DNA of 64,000 nt. Source: Bacteroidota bacterium (lineage in GTDB: Bacteria; Bacteroidota; Bacteroidia; Chitinophagales; Chitinophagaceae). A program made the position numbers and the translations under genes. The stretch lies in assembly GCA_018267965.1 (NCBI GenBank), contig JAFDXK010000003.1, forward strand, positions 1 to 64,000, read 5' to 3'. Shown here piece after piece: positions 1-9,600 of this stretch (position 1 is the stretch's first letter; the number at the start of each line of letters is the position of its first letter). The notes beneath the pieces were generated by a model. It searched no databases and was not told the origin of the DNA. It saw only the letters and a list, made by a program, of their open reading frames with translations.

Positions 1-46
1 TTTACACCGCTACTCAACTGTAATCAATAACATAAAACAAAATAAT

Positions 47-238
47 ATGGAAGCAGCTATTGTGAAAAAGTTATACGAAGCGAAATACAAGCCCTTCCTT
101 AGCTTTGAAATATATAACGAGTTACTGCAAAAAGGACTTGAATTAGTAAGACAGGATGCACTTCGCAAAAAATGCAATCCTACTGAACAAAAGGCGCTGG
201 AGATAGGACTCGATTATATTACAGCATCAACGTTATAA
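47..238 (+). CDS. small hypothetical protein, 63 aa
   Basis: A short alpha-helix-rich, lysine- and leucine-rich cytoplasmic protein with no signal peptide or membrane segment. The ATG follows an A-rich leader (aacataaaacaaaataat), common for translated Bacteroidota genes without a Shine-Dalgarno sequence, and a strong terminator lies 24 bp after the stop. These two features make it a likely real gene. I do not recognise the family and assign no function. The gene or operon it belongs to may begin left of the window. Confidence 0.6.
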   Translation: MEAAIVKKLYEAKYKPFLSFEIYNELLQKGLELVRQDALRKKCNPTEQKALEIGLDYITASTL

Positions 239-261
239 ATCAATAACAAATATATTATAAA

Positions 262-292
262 CAAGAGCAGAATTTTCTGCTCTTGTTTTTTT
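262..292 (+). terminator. intrinsic terminator
   Basis: An 11-bp inverted repeat (caagagcagaa 262-272, ttctgctcttg 275-285) is followed by seven T residues. It ends the transcript of the small upstream gene. Confidence 0.85.
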
Positions 293-380
293 ATTGCACA
301 CACTACCAACATATTAGGGGCTGACATCATTAATTAGCCTTAATTGCCTATTTTGCAATAGCATTCCGTTGCACCATCTA

Positions 381-2537
381 ATGACTTTTCGGCAAATCAT
401 ATTATCTGGTATTAGCCTATTTATTTGCCTGTTACTTGCAGACAGTATATATACTTACTATCGTCCCGAAATAATCAATAACAAACCATATCTCTTCATC
501 AAAATATTCTTTTTCGTTTCTTTTGGAATCAGTGGTATTTACACGGTTTTTGCGCTCAGAAAAAATCTTTCGTTAAAACTGAAATCAGACCAACGCGAAG
601 TTGTAACTGAAAAAAGTTATCGCCAAATAGTTGAAGAATCAGGAATCATTACCATCAGCACCGATGTAAACGGCATTATCAAGTTTGTAAGCCGCAATGT
701 CGAAAAGCTGACTAATTACACTCCCCAGGAAATGCGCGGGTTACATGTTACACAATGTATGCCACGCGAGTTCAGGCAACAGGTAAATGAATTAATAAAG
801 AATACTGCTGCCAACAAAGCTCACAAAGAAACTATCGAGATACAAATATTCACTAAGCAGCGTATCAATAAATGGATAGGTTGTCGTTTATACAACATAA
901 CGGATGAAAGCGGCAATTTGAAAGAACTGCAGTTTATGCTATGGGACAATGACCATACTAAACAAATGGAACTTGACCTGAAATTACTGGAAGAAGCACG
1001 CCGAAAACAACAAAAGCTATTGCAGGCAGTTGTTGATAACAACCCTAACATTATCTATGTAAAAAACCTCAAAGGGGAATATCTGCTCACTAATAAAAAG
1101 CTGAATCAATTCAGTGGTCTTGCTGATACACGAAACCTACTTACCGAACAAGAAGTTTTCAAAACACAATATCACAAACTAAGCGAATACAGGCTACAGG
1201 ATAAAAAAGTTATGGAAACGGGTGAAATGGTAGCATTCGAGGATGAAGTTATCATGAACGGGGAATCAGCTTTTTATTACATCATGAAGTTTCCCATTTT
1301 TGATGATGCCGGCAATGTAGATGCTATCTGTGGCGTATCAATTGATATTACCGAGCTTAAGAAAACACAAATTGCCATGCACGAAGCTCGTGAAGAAGCA
1401 CTGCAGGCAAAAGAAGCACAGGAAACTTTCCTGGCAAATATGAGCCATGAAATTCGTACTCCTATGAATGGCGTAATGGGTATGAGTAACTTGTTACTGG
1501 AAACCAGAATGACCGATGCTCAGAAAGAATATGTACAATCCATCAAAGAATCTGCAGAAAACCTGCTCAATATCATTAATGACTTGCTCGATTTCTCAAA
1601 AATAAAATCCGGCAAATTCCACATTGATGCTGATGACTTTAATATAGCTGACACTATACGTAAAGCAATATACCCTTTGCAAGTAAAAGCACAGGAAAAG
1701 AATCTTGTACTCAACTGCTACATTGACACCAATGTTCCGGAAATAGTTACAGGTGACTCTCTGCGACTGCAACAAATGATCATAAACCTTGCCGGTAATG
1801 CTGTTAAGTTTACGCAACATGGTAGCATCACAGTAAAACTATACCCAATAGAGCAAAGCGATAATCACATCATATTGGGCATTGATGTGTCAGATACAGG
1901 TATAGGTATACCTGCGGACAAACTCGACAAGGTATTTGAGTTATACACACAAAGTGACAAAGACACCTCACGAGTATATGGAGGAACAGGACTCGGGTTG
2001 GCTATTGTTAAACAACTGGCCGAACTGCAGAACGGTAATATTACTGTTACCAGCGAACCTGGTAAAGGCTCAACATTCACCATCCGCATACCATACAAAA
2101 CAAGGCAACAAACTACACATCAGCAAAATGCAGTAAAAGGCAGTATCGCATCCGGTTTGCTTAATGGTCTTCATATTCTTGTTGCAGAAGACAACCTGAT
2201 TAATCAAAAGGTAGTGGTATACACACTGAAAAACCAGGGCGCGGATGTGACTGTTGCCAACAATGGAAAGGAAGCTGTTCATGCCCTCTCCGAAAACAAC
2301 TACCATTTAATACTTATGGATTTGCAAATGCCTGAAATGGATGGCTACCAGGCAACTAGACATATACGTTCTGAAATGAACTCTGCTATTCCAATTATTG
2401 CCATGACTGCCGATGCAATGAAAGGGGAATCTGATAAATGTATAGCTGCCGGAATGCAAGATTACATTTCAAAACCTTTTGAGCCGAAAGAACTATTCAA
2501 TAAAATACTGCATTACGCCAATACAGGCTCACAATAG
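381..2537 (+). CDS. hybrid sensor histidine kinase/response regulator
   Basis: A 718-aa membrane-bound hybrid two-component sensor. Two N-terminal hydrophobic segments (about 7-27 and 37-59) are followed by two PAS domains (about 78-195 and 210-330), a HisKA domain with phospho-accepting H356 in SHEIRTPMNG, an HATPase domain with the N box (NAVKFTQHG), DTGIGIP and GGTGLGLAIV, and a receiver domain (about 597-715) with acidic pair E603/D604, phosphoacceptor D647 in LILMDLQMPEMDG and K698. The ATG at 381 is preferred over an upstream in-frame TTG at 369. No output domain or separate regulator lies next to it, so the phosphorelay partner and the signal are unknown. Its 3' end overlaps the convergent mlaE-like gene by 9 bp with no terminator between them. 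Confidence 0.93.
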   Translation: MTFRQIILSGISLFICLLLADSIYTYYRPEIINNKPYLFIKIFFFVSFGISGIYTVFALRKNLSLKLKSDQREVVTEKSYRQIVEESGIITISTDVNGIIKFVSRNVEKLTNYTPQEMRGLHVTQCMPREFRQQVNELIKNTAANKAHKETIEIQIFTKQRINKWIGCRLYNITDESGNLKELQFMLWDNDHTKQMELDLKLLEEARRKQQKLLQAVVDNNPNIIYVKNLKGEYLLTNKKLNQFSGLADTRNLLTEQEVFKTQYHKLSEYRLQDKKVMETGEMVAFEDEVIMNGESAFYYIMKFPIFDDAGNVDAICGVSIDITELKKTQIAMHEAREEALQAKEAQETFLANMSHEIRTPMNGVMGMSNLLLETRMTDAQKEYVQSIKESAENLLNIINDLLDFSKIKSGKFHIDADDFNIADTIRKAIYPLQVKAQEKNLVLNCYIDTNVPEIVTGDSLRLQQMIINLAGNAVKFTQHGSITVKLYPIEQSDNHIILGIDVSDTGIGIPADKLDKVFELYTQSDKDTSRVYGGTGLGLAIVKQLAELQNGNITVTSEPGKGSTFTIRIPYKTRQQTTHQQNAVKGSIASGLLNGLHILVAEDNLINQKVVVYTLKNQGADVTVANNGKEAVHALSENNYHLILMDLQMPEMDGYQATRHIRSEMNSAIPIIAMTADAMKGESDKCIAAGMQDYISKPFEPKELFNKILHYANTGSQ

Positions 2538-3272
2538 TAGTATAGACAACACATAATCGCCTAATAAGATAAGAATACAACTCACAACTACTGATGTAGT
2601 AGAAGCCCTGCCAATCTCTAACGCGCCTCCTTTTACATAATAACCATAATATGCAGGAATGATAGAAATGATCAACGCAAACGTCAGTGATTTCATCATT
2701 GCAAAAAACAGGTTGTACGGTTTGAAGTCCTGCGTTAATCCCTGGTAAAATTGCTCTTCTGTTATGATACTGCTAAAGCTACCGGCCATATAGCCACCAA
2801 ATATACTGATGGAAATGGATAGCACTATAAGGCACGGAACCATTATGGCAGCTGCAATAATTTTAGGTAATACCAAATAAGTTTTCGTATTGATACCCAT
2901 AATTTCCAATGCGTCTATTTGCTCACTCACACGCATGTTACCTAGTTCCGAAGCAATTTTAGAGCCTACCACACCTGCCAGCACAATACATATAACCGTA
3001 GGTGACAATTCCAAAATAGTAGAGTCTCTGTTGATTTGTGCAATTACAGGCTTAGGCACCAGAGGACTTATTAATTGATATGCAGTTTGAATGGTCAATA
3101 CCGCACCTAAAAAGAAGGATATTACAATTACAATCGGCAACGAACGTATTCCGATATCGTTACATTGCTCCATAAATTCTTTCCAGTACACCCTACCGTT
3201 CTCGGGCCTGCTGACAGATTCCTTCAGCATGATGGCAATACGGCCCAGGTGTTCTAAAAACTGCTTCAGCAT
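2529..3272 (-). CDS. mlaE: MlaE-type ABC transporter permease
   Basis: A 247-aa integral membrane protein of the MlaE/YrbE permease family, which with an MlaF-like ATPase and an MCE-domain protein moves phospholipids between the inner and outer membranes. About five hydrophobic segments are visible; the family core with LEIMGINTKTYLVLPK lies near the middle. The ATG at 3272 is chosen because TACCTTTG (3284-3291 complement) lies just upstream, which rules out the longer reading from 3335. The ATPase gene that commonly follows mlaE is not here; the next gene is the convergent histidine kinase. The mla role is from the family, not from context. Confidence 0.85.
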   Translation of the reverse strand: MLKQFLEHLGRIAIMLKESVSRPENGRVYWKEFMEQCNDIGIRSLPIVIVISFFLGAVLTIQTAYQLISPLVPKPVIAQINRDSTILELSPTVICIVLAGVVGSKIASELGNMRVSEQIDALEIMGINTKTYLVLPKIIAAAIMVPCLIVLSISISIFGGYMAGSFSSIITEEQFYQGLTQDFKPYNLFFAMMKSLTFALIISIIPAYYGYYVKGGALEIGRASTTSVVVSCILILLGDYVLSILLL

Positions 3273-3283
3273 AAAGTATTGTA

Positions 3284-3291
3284 CAAAGGTA
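3284..3291 (-). promoter_or_regulatory. -7 element TAnnTTTG of the mlaE-like gene
   Basis: TACCTTTG on the minus strand ends 11 nt before the ATG at 3272, matching the Bacteroidota -7 consensus. It implies a very short 5' leader. Confidence 0.55.
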
Positions 3292-3320
3292 ATTGAATAT
3301 AAGTCAGTCGCACAACAAAT

Positions 3321-3352
3321 AAAAATCCCGTTCAATTAGAACGGGATTTTTT
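3321..3352 (-). terminator. terminator after secDF
   Basis: The inverted repeat aaaaatcccgttc / gaacgggattttt with a 5-nt loop has T-runs on both sides. It lies 22 bp past the secDF stop in the leftward direction and isolates secDF from mlaE. Confidence 0.85.
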
Positions 3353-3373
3353 ATTATAAGATTGGCATGAATA

Positions 3374-6300
3374 CTATGCCAGTTTTTTCAATTCTTCGAT
3401 TTGTGCTTCACGGTCTACTTCATCTTTCAACTTATCGCTCTTATCCATATCAACAAGGATTGGAGCAGCTACGAAGATAGAAGAGTAAGTACCTGTAATA
3501 ACACCTATCAACATAGCAAATGCGAAACCACGAGTCACCTCACCACCCCATATAAAGAGGATAAGTATAGTCAGGAACACAGTTAATGAGGTCATTACTG
3601 TACGGCTCATCGTATCGTTGATAGCGCGGTTAATAACACTCTTCTTACTTTCTTTCGGATTCTTACGGAAGTATTCACGGATACGGTCAAAAACGATAAC
3701 TGTATCGTTCATCGAGAAACCTATCACGGTAAGTACGGCAGCAATAAAGTGCTGGTCAATTTCCAATGCGAAAGGCACAACACCTTTGAAGAAAGAGAAC
3801 ACGGCTAACGTTACGCAAACGTCGTGCAATAATGCTACGATGGTACCTAATGAGTATTGCCATTTGCGGAAACGTATCAGGATATATACGAAGATAGCAA
3901 GCAAGGAGAAGATGGTTGCCTTGATAGCGCCTGCCTTCAAGTCATCAGATATAGTTGGCAATACTGTTTGTGAACTTTGAATATTCTTCTTAAGGAATGT
4001 TTCAAAATCAACATTTGAGTTAATATAACCACCTGCTTTCAAACCTTCATACAGTTTTTGCTGCACTTTTTGTTCTACTTCAGTACCTGGCTCTTTAATC
4101 AGGTATGCAGTAGTGATGTTCAGGTGTTTGTCAGTACCGATAGTTTTAACAACAGGGTATTCACCATTAAAATAAGATTTCAATGTTTCACGCACTTTGC
4201 TAACTGGTATGTTCTGGTCAAAAGAAATGGTATAGCTACGGCCACCATCAAATTCCACACCATAGTCGAAACCATGAATGAAAGAACCGATACCGCCTAT
4301 CAATACTACCACAGATATACCATAAGCTATTTTCCTTGCACCAATGAAATCAAAGTGTGCCTTACGGAATATAGCTTTAGAAATACCGGTGAAGTAATTA
4401 AAGTGGCGTTCACGTTTAGTATACATATCTGTCACCAAACGAGACACAAGAATACCACAGAACAATGATAACAGGATACTGATGATTTGCGTTGTAGCAA
4501 AACCTAATACAGGTCCAAGGCCAAACACAAACAATATGATTGACGTAATTAATATTGTAACGTGACCATCTAATACAGGTGCCAAAGAGTTATTGTAACC
4601 TTTCTTCACAGCTTCATTATAACTATTACCCCCTGCCAATTCTTCTTTGATACGCTCAAATATGATAACGTTCGTATCCACTGCCATACCTATACCTAAC
4701 ACCAAACCTGCGATACCGGGCATGGTTAGTGTAGCGTGCAATGCAGTCAGTATACCAATAGTAAAGAAAACGTTCAGTATCAATGATATGTTAGCTACTA
4801 TACCACCTGTATTATAATAAACCAGCATCAAGAGGAATATTACAACAAACGAAATGATAAGTGAGTTCATACCCGCTGCTATAGACTCTGCACCCAATGT
4901 AGGACCAACCACTTGTTCTTGCACAATGTGTGCTGGTGCAGGTAACTTGCCCGATTTCAATATATTGGCAAGGTCACTCGCGCTCTCGGCTGTAAAGTGT
5001 CCGCTGATAGATGTACGTCCGTTAGGGATTTCACCGTTTACCTGCGGTGCAGAATAAACTTTATCATCCAATACAACTGCTACATATTTACCAACATTAT
5101 CACCTGTCATTTTTTTCCAGATGCGCGCACCTGTTACGTCCATATCCATACCTACTTCAGGTTCTCCTGTCAGCGGGCTATAGTCCATTCTTGCTTCAGT
5201 GATGTGGTCACCTTCCAGTTTCGATTCATTATCACCGGGAGCTGTTCTAACCGCATATAAGTACAATGGAATTTTAGGGTCACGAGAATCTTTTTTATCC
5301 TGTGCACCATATAAGAATTTTACGTTGTTAGGGAATTTATTCCTTACAACATCCAATGCCAGATAACGGTTCAGTTTTGCAGTATCTCTTTTGCTTACCA
5401 AGCCAACTATTGGGCCAGGGTTAGTTTTTCCTGTCTTTTGGTCCATGTTAGGAAACCACAATGCAATAAGAGGATTTTTCTTAGTCCAATCTTTTTGTGC
5501 ATTTGCAATAGAATCTTTACCCGATGTTTTTGCATTGTCGCCACCCATCAATGATGCCAGACTGGCAGTATCACTTCCTTTTGCTTTTGCAGTATCTGCA
5601 GTTGCAACGCTTGTAGCAGCAGTATCAGTAGCAGTGCTGTCTTTCTCACCGCTCAAATATGCAGCAAGCGCATCGTTAGCTGGTTTTAATGTATTAATGA
5701 TATCCTCATTACTGTACAATTCAAAGAACTGCAATTTAGCAGTTGATTGCAAGTAAGTGCGCACACGCTCAGGGTCACGTACACCGGCCAACTCAACGGT
5801 AATGATACCTTTGTTATCATCAAGGCTGATGTTTGGTGAAGCAACACCGAATTTATCTATACGCGTTTGCAATACATTATATGTACGCTTGATGGCGTCT
5901 TTCGCTTCTTTATTGATTTTAGCTAATACCTGTTCGTTCGTTGATTGAAGTGTTATCTCCTTCTCTGATGGTTTAGTAAACAAATAAGCCAGATTTCCTG
6001 ACGGATTATTTGCTTTATATGCCTCACCAAACAATGTAACAAAGTTAGCTTCGCTGTTAGCCTTCGCTTTATTGGCGTCTGCTATAGCTTTGTTCAAAGC
6101 TGCATCTTTCGGATTGTTAGACATAGAACGAACCAATTCATCAAGGCTCACTTCCAGTGTAACGTTCATACCACCTTGCAGATCAAGACCAAGATTCAAC
6201 TCTTGTTCTTTGGCTTCCAGGTAAGTATACTTTTTCATCAGTGGTACACTCATGATAGTTTCACCCTGCATACTGTCTGTGATAGCAGAGTAACGGGCCT

Positions 6301-6478
6301 GTACCAATTTCTCCATTTCCTCTTTAGAGGCATTAGGATTTCCTAGCTTGGCTTGTTTTTCAGCCAACAAATGCATCTTCTCCTCTTTGCTTCTTACCAC
6401 ATAAGTAAATGATAGCTGATACAGAGAGATAAGGATAAGTGCTGCGGTAAATAATTTTACCAACCCTTTTAATTGCAT
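3374..6478 (-). CDS. secDF: protein translocase subunit SecDF (fused)
   Basis: A 1034-aa inner-membrane protein combining SecD and SecF, which uses the proton gradient to help pull proteins out of the SecYEG channel. The SecD half starts with one membrane segment, then LGLDLQGGMNVTLEV near residue 98, a large periplasmic domain and a five-helix bundle with GLVLGIGMAVDTNVIIFERI. The SecF half begins near residue 700 and contains DYGVEFDGGRSYTISF and a second bundle with GFSMNDTVIVFDRIREYFR. An Ala/Thr/Ser/Asp-rich insertion (about 275-330) sits in the SecD periplasmic region. Fused SecDF is usual in Bacteroidota. Monocistronic, with its own promoter and terminator. Confidence 0.96.
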   Translation of the reverse strand: MQLKGLVKLFTAALILISLYQLSFTYVVRSKEEKMHLLAEKQAKLGNPNASKEEMEKLVQARYSAITDSMQGETIMSVPLMKKYTYLEAKEQELNLGLDLQGGMNVTLEVSLDELVRSMSNNPKDAALNKAIADANKAKANSEANFVTLFGEAYKANNPSGNLAYLFTKPSEKEITLQSTNEQVLAKINKEAKDAIKRTYNVLQTRIDKFGVASPNISLDDNKGIITVELAGVRDPERVRTYLQSTAKLQFFELYSNEDIINTLKPANDALAAYLSGEKDSTATDTAATSVATADTAKAKGSDTASLASLMGGDNAKTSGKDSIANAQKDWTKKNPLIALWFPNMDQKTGKTNPGPIVGLVSKRDTAKLNRYLALDVVRNKFPNNVKFLYGAQDKKDSRDPKIPLYLYAVRTAPGDNESKLEGDHITEARMDYSPLTGEPEVGMDMDVTGARIWKKMTGDNVGKYVAVVLDDKVYSAPQVNGEIPNGRTSISGHFTAESASDLANILKSGKLPAPAHIVQEQVVGPTLGAESIAAGMNSLIISFVVIFLLMLVYYNTGGIVANISLILNVFFTIGILTALHATLTMPGIAGLVLGIGMAVDTNVIIFERIKEELAGGNSYNEAVKKGYNNSLAPVLDGHVTILITSIILFVFGLGPVLGFATTQIISILLSLFCGILVSRLVTDMYTKRERHFNYFTGISKAIFRKAHFDFIGARKIAYGISVVVLIGGIGSFIHGFDYGVEFDGGRSYTISFDQNIPVSKVRETLKSYFNGEYPVVKTIGTDKHLNITTAYLIKEPGTEVEQKVQQKLYEGLKAGGYINSNVDFETFLKKNIQSSQTVLPTISDDLKAGAIKATIFSLLAIFVYILIRFRKWQYSLGTIVALLHDVCVTLAVFSFFKGVVPFALEIDQHFIAAVLTVIGFSMNDTVIVFDRIREYFRKNPKESKKSVINRAINDTMSRTVMTSLTVFLTILILFIWGGEVTRGFAFAMLIGVITGTYSSIFVAAPILVDMDKSDKLKDEVDREAQIEELKKLA

Positions 6479-6517
6479 GATTGATTCTTAATTGTATATT
6501 TTTTAAAACAGAGTGGG

Positions 6518-6525
6518 CAAAGATA
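6518..6525 (-). promoter_or_regulatory. -7 element of secDF
   Basis: TATCTTTG on the minus strand, 39 nt before the secDF ATG, matches TAnnTTTG. No good -33 TTTG is seen at the expected spacing. Confidence 0.5.
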
Positions 6526-6689
6526 GGATTTAATATAAATAATAAAAGTCGGATTAACCTCCTGTTAAAACTCATTCATATATATGCAAAATTTAATGTC
6601 ATAAATAGCAATTCTTTTAGTTTTTTATTAACGAAAATGTTATTTTTACCCTTAGAGTAATACATAAAACTTTTTAATTTCTTTCCAGT

Positions 6690-9600
6690 ATGATACGAAA
6701 AATTACGTTATCATTAATGGCATTGTTGGCGTTTTATGCAACGTCATTTGCCCAAAAGTGCGGAACTGATGTAGCGCACCAGAAGTTAATGACTTCTGAC
6801 CCTAATTATGCTGCGGCTTATAATGATTTTAATGCCCGTTGGGCAAATTATGCTGGTACGCATCCAATTCCTAAAGGATTAAAAACCACTCTTTCTAATG
6901 GTATAGATACTGTTTATGAAATTCCGGTAGTAGTGCACGTTGTTCATACTGGCGGCGCTATCGGCACCATATATAATCCAAGCACTGCTGCTATTCAGGC
7001 TTGGATAGATTATACCAACCAGGCTTGGGCCGCAAGCGGCTACGGTACTTATCCTGTGGCTGGTAGCGGTGGTACACGTATTCCAATCAAATTTGTTTTG
7101 GCTCAACGTGACTCACTTTGTAATTCTACAACCGGCATAGACCGTGTAAACGGTACAGTGCTTACCAACTATAACGCTGGCGGTGTTAATTCAAGTAGTA
7201 CGCTCGGTGAAAATGATGATGTTGTAAAAGACCTTTCACGCTGGCCTCCGCAGATGTATTATAACATATGGATAGTAAATAAAATTGATGGCAATGATGG
7301 TACTTCTGGTACTTTCACTGCAGGTTTTGCTTATTTCCCGGGTGCAAATTGGAGAAAAGACGGTACTATAGTTCTGGCTACTCAAGTTGGTGCGGGTTTC
7401 ATTACGTTGCCTCACGAGTTAGGCCATGCGTTCAATCTGGAGCACGTTTTTGCTGGTGGTACTAGTTCTACATGCCCTCCTACAGGTCCTTGTGCCACTA
7501 CCGGCGACTTTGTATGTGATACGGAGCCAATTATGCAATCAGCTTTCACTTGCCCTTCAGGCACAAACCCATGTACAGGAACATCTTACAATAATACACC
7601 GCACAACTTTATGGATTACTCTAACTGTCAGGATCGTTTTACACCCGGGCAGATGCAACGTGTATTGTATGCTCTTAAATCACAAAATACTCGCGCTTGT
7701 TATATTACTTCGTTAGGTGCTACTCCTCCTCCTACTACAAGTTTACCTACTCCTTGTACTATCAATAACGTAGACTTTAACACAAATGGCGGCGGTCTTG
7801 ATATAGGTCCTAAAGATGTTATCATTGCCGACCCTTCAAGTATGCCTGCGGCTCAGCGTGATACGTTTATGTGGATTCACTCTTTTGGCTATAATAATGA
7901 TGCAGTACCTCCTGCTACTACAGCTGGCTATGTAGATGCCACTTGCAAACACAGGGTTACTCTCGTGGCAGGTCGCACTTATTCACTTACAGTTGTTGTA
8001 GGTGGTTCAACCGGTGCTTCTAAAGCAAAAGTCTTTATCGATTATAACAACAATGGCGTATGGGAAACTAACGAAAATATAATGCGTGCAAATTATACTG
8101 CTACTGTTAAACAAAACAACTTTACCGTTCCTAATAATGCCAGTACTGTTTTCTGTCAGCCTATCCGTATGCGTGTTATCGCTGACTTCGCTGGCTCGGT
8201 TGACTCTTGCGGCCAATTAGATTATGGACAGGCAGAAGATTACACCGTTATCATTAAAGGTGCAGGTGGTACTTCTACAGCGTCAGTTACAATTAACAAC
8301 CCGCCAATAGGTGGCAACCCTTCATGCTTTGGCACTCAGCTTACTTTCTATGCTACTAAATCAAGTAGCACTGTAGTTTCAGGCTGGAAATGGCTGGTTA
8401 ATAATAACGTAATTACCGGTGCTACTACTGATACGTTCAGAACTAGTTCACTGCTTGACCTTGATAAGGTTAAAGTAAGAATGTTCTACACTACGCCTTG
8501 TGGCATTGACAGTACAGAGTCTAATATTGACACAATCCGTCGTGCAGCTACAGTTGCGCCTAAGGTAAAAATTGCTCTTACCGCTGGTACTATACCTGGC
8601 TGTATAGATGATACACTTACATTCAGTGTTTCTTCTACTACCAATCCGGGAACTGCTCCTACATATCAATGGCAGACAATGGTGCCTCCGGCAGTTGTGT
8701 TCTCTAATGTTGCTGGTGCTACAGCATCAAGCTATAAATCTGTTAATGCTCCTGCTAATACTAAGGTTAGGGTATTCATGACATCTAACTCAGGTTGTGC
8801 GGTTCCTACTACTGCTGTATCTGATACACAAACGATGACATATACCACGAAGGCTCCTACGGTCACTATAGCAGTTACTACTGGTACAAACCCTGGTTGT
8901 GCAGGCCAGCCTTTAACATTTACGGCAACACCTACAGTTGGCGGTACAGCACCTACATACCAGTGGAAAATCAATGGTGTGAACCAAACAGGTTCAGGAG
9001 CTACTTTTACAACTACCCTGGTAAATAACGATGTTGTTAGTTGTGTAATGACATCTAACTCACCATGTCGCACGGTTAATACCGCTACGTCAAACAATAT
9101 CACGTTTACTGAAACCAAAATAACTGCCGATATCTCAGTAACTGAGACAACCACACCGCCAATATGTAACGGCCACGTTATTGATTTCAAAGCGACACCT
9201 GTTAACGGTGGCAATACTCCTCCGGCAACATTCCAATGGTATGTTAATAACACAGCTATTACAGGTGCTACAGGCACTACATTCTCTCACACTATATTAA
9301 ATGGTGACTTGGTAAAATGTATCCTGCATGCTACTGACCCTTGTGTTCTGAATGCATATGATACATCTAATGTGTTGACAGAATTTACAACACCAAGTGA
9401 TACACCTACCATTTTTGTAAAAATCACTCAGGGCTATAACCCTGGCTGTCTCGACTCACTGATTGAATTTACCGCTAATCTGGCTAATCTGGGTCTTACC
9501 CCTGATTACAAATGGTATGTAAATGGTTCTGTGGCGGGCTTAGGTAATGTATTCAGCTCTGTATCTTTACTCGACGGTGATATCGTTCAGGTAATAGCAA

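Noticed and set aside
369..380. TTG start of the histidine kinase
   Set aside because: An ATG 12 bp downstream gives a normal N-terminus, so the earlier TTG is unnecessary.
4058..4468. Plus-strand open frames antisense to secDF (also 3618-3980 and 5391-5756)
   Set aside because: They are reverse frames of a conserved membrane protein gene with no ribosome binding site or family match.
8732..9277. Minus-strand open frame of 181 codons inside the metalloprotease gene
   Set aside because: It mirrors the repetitive Ig-like coding sequence on the plus strand, is valine-rich in the way reverse frames of Thr/Asn-rich repeats are, and has no start signal.
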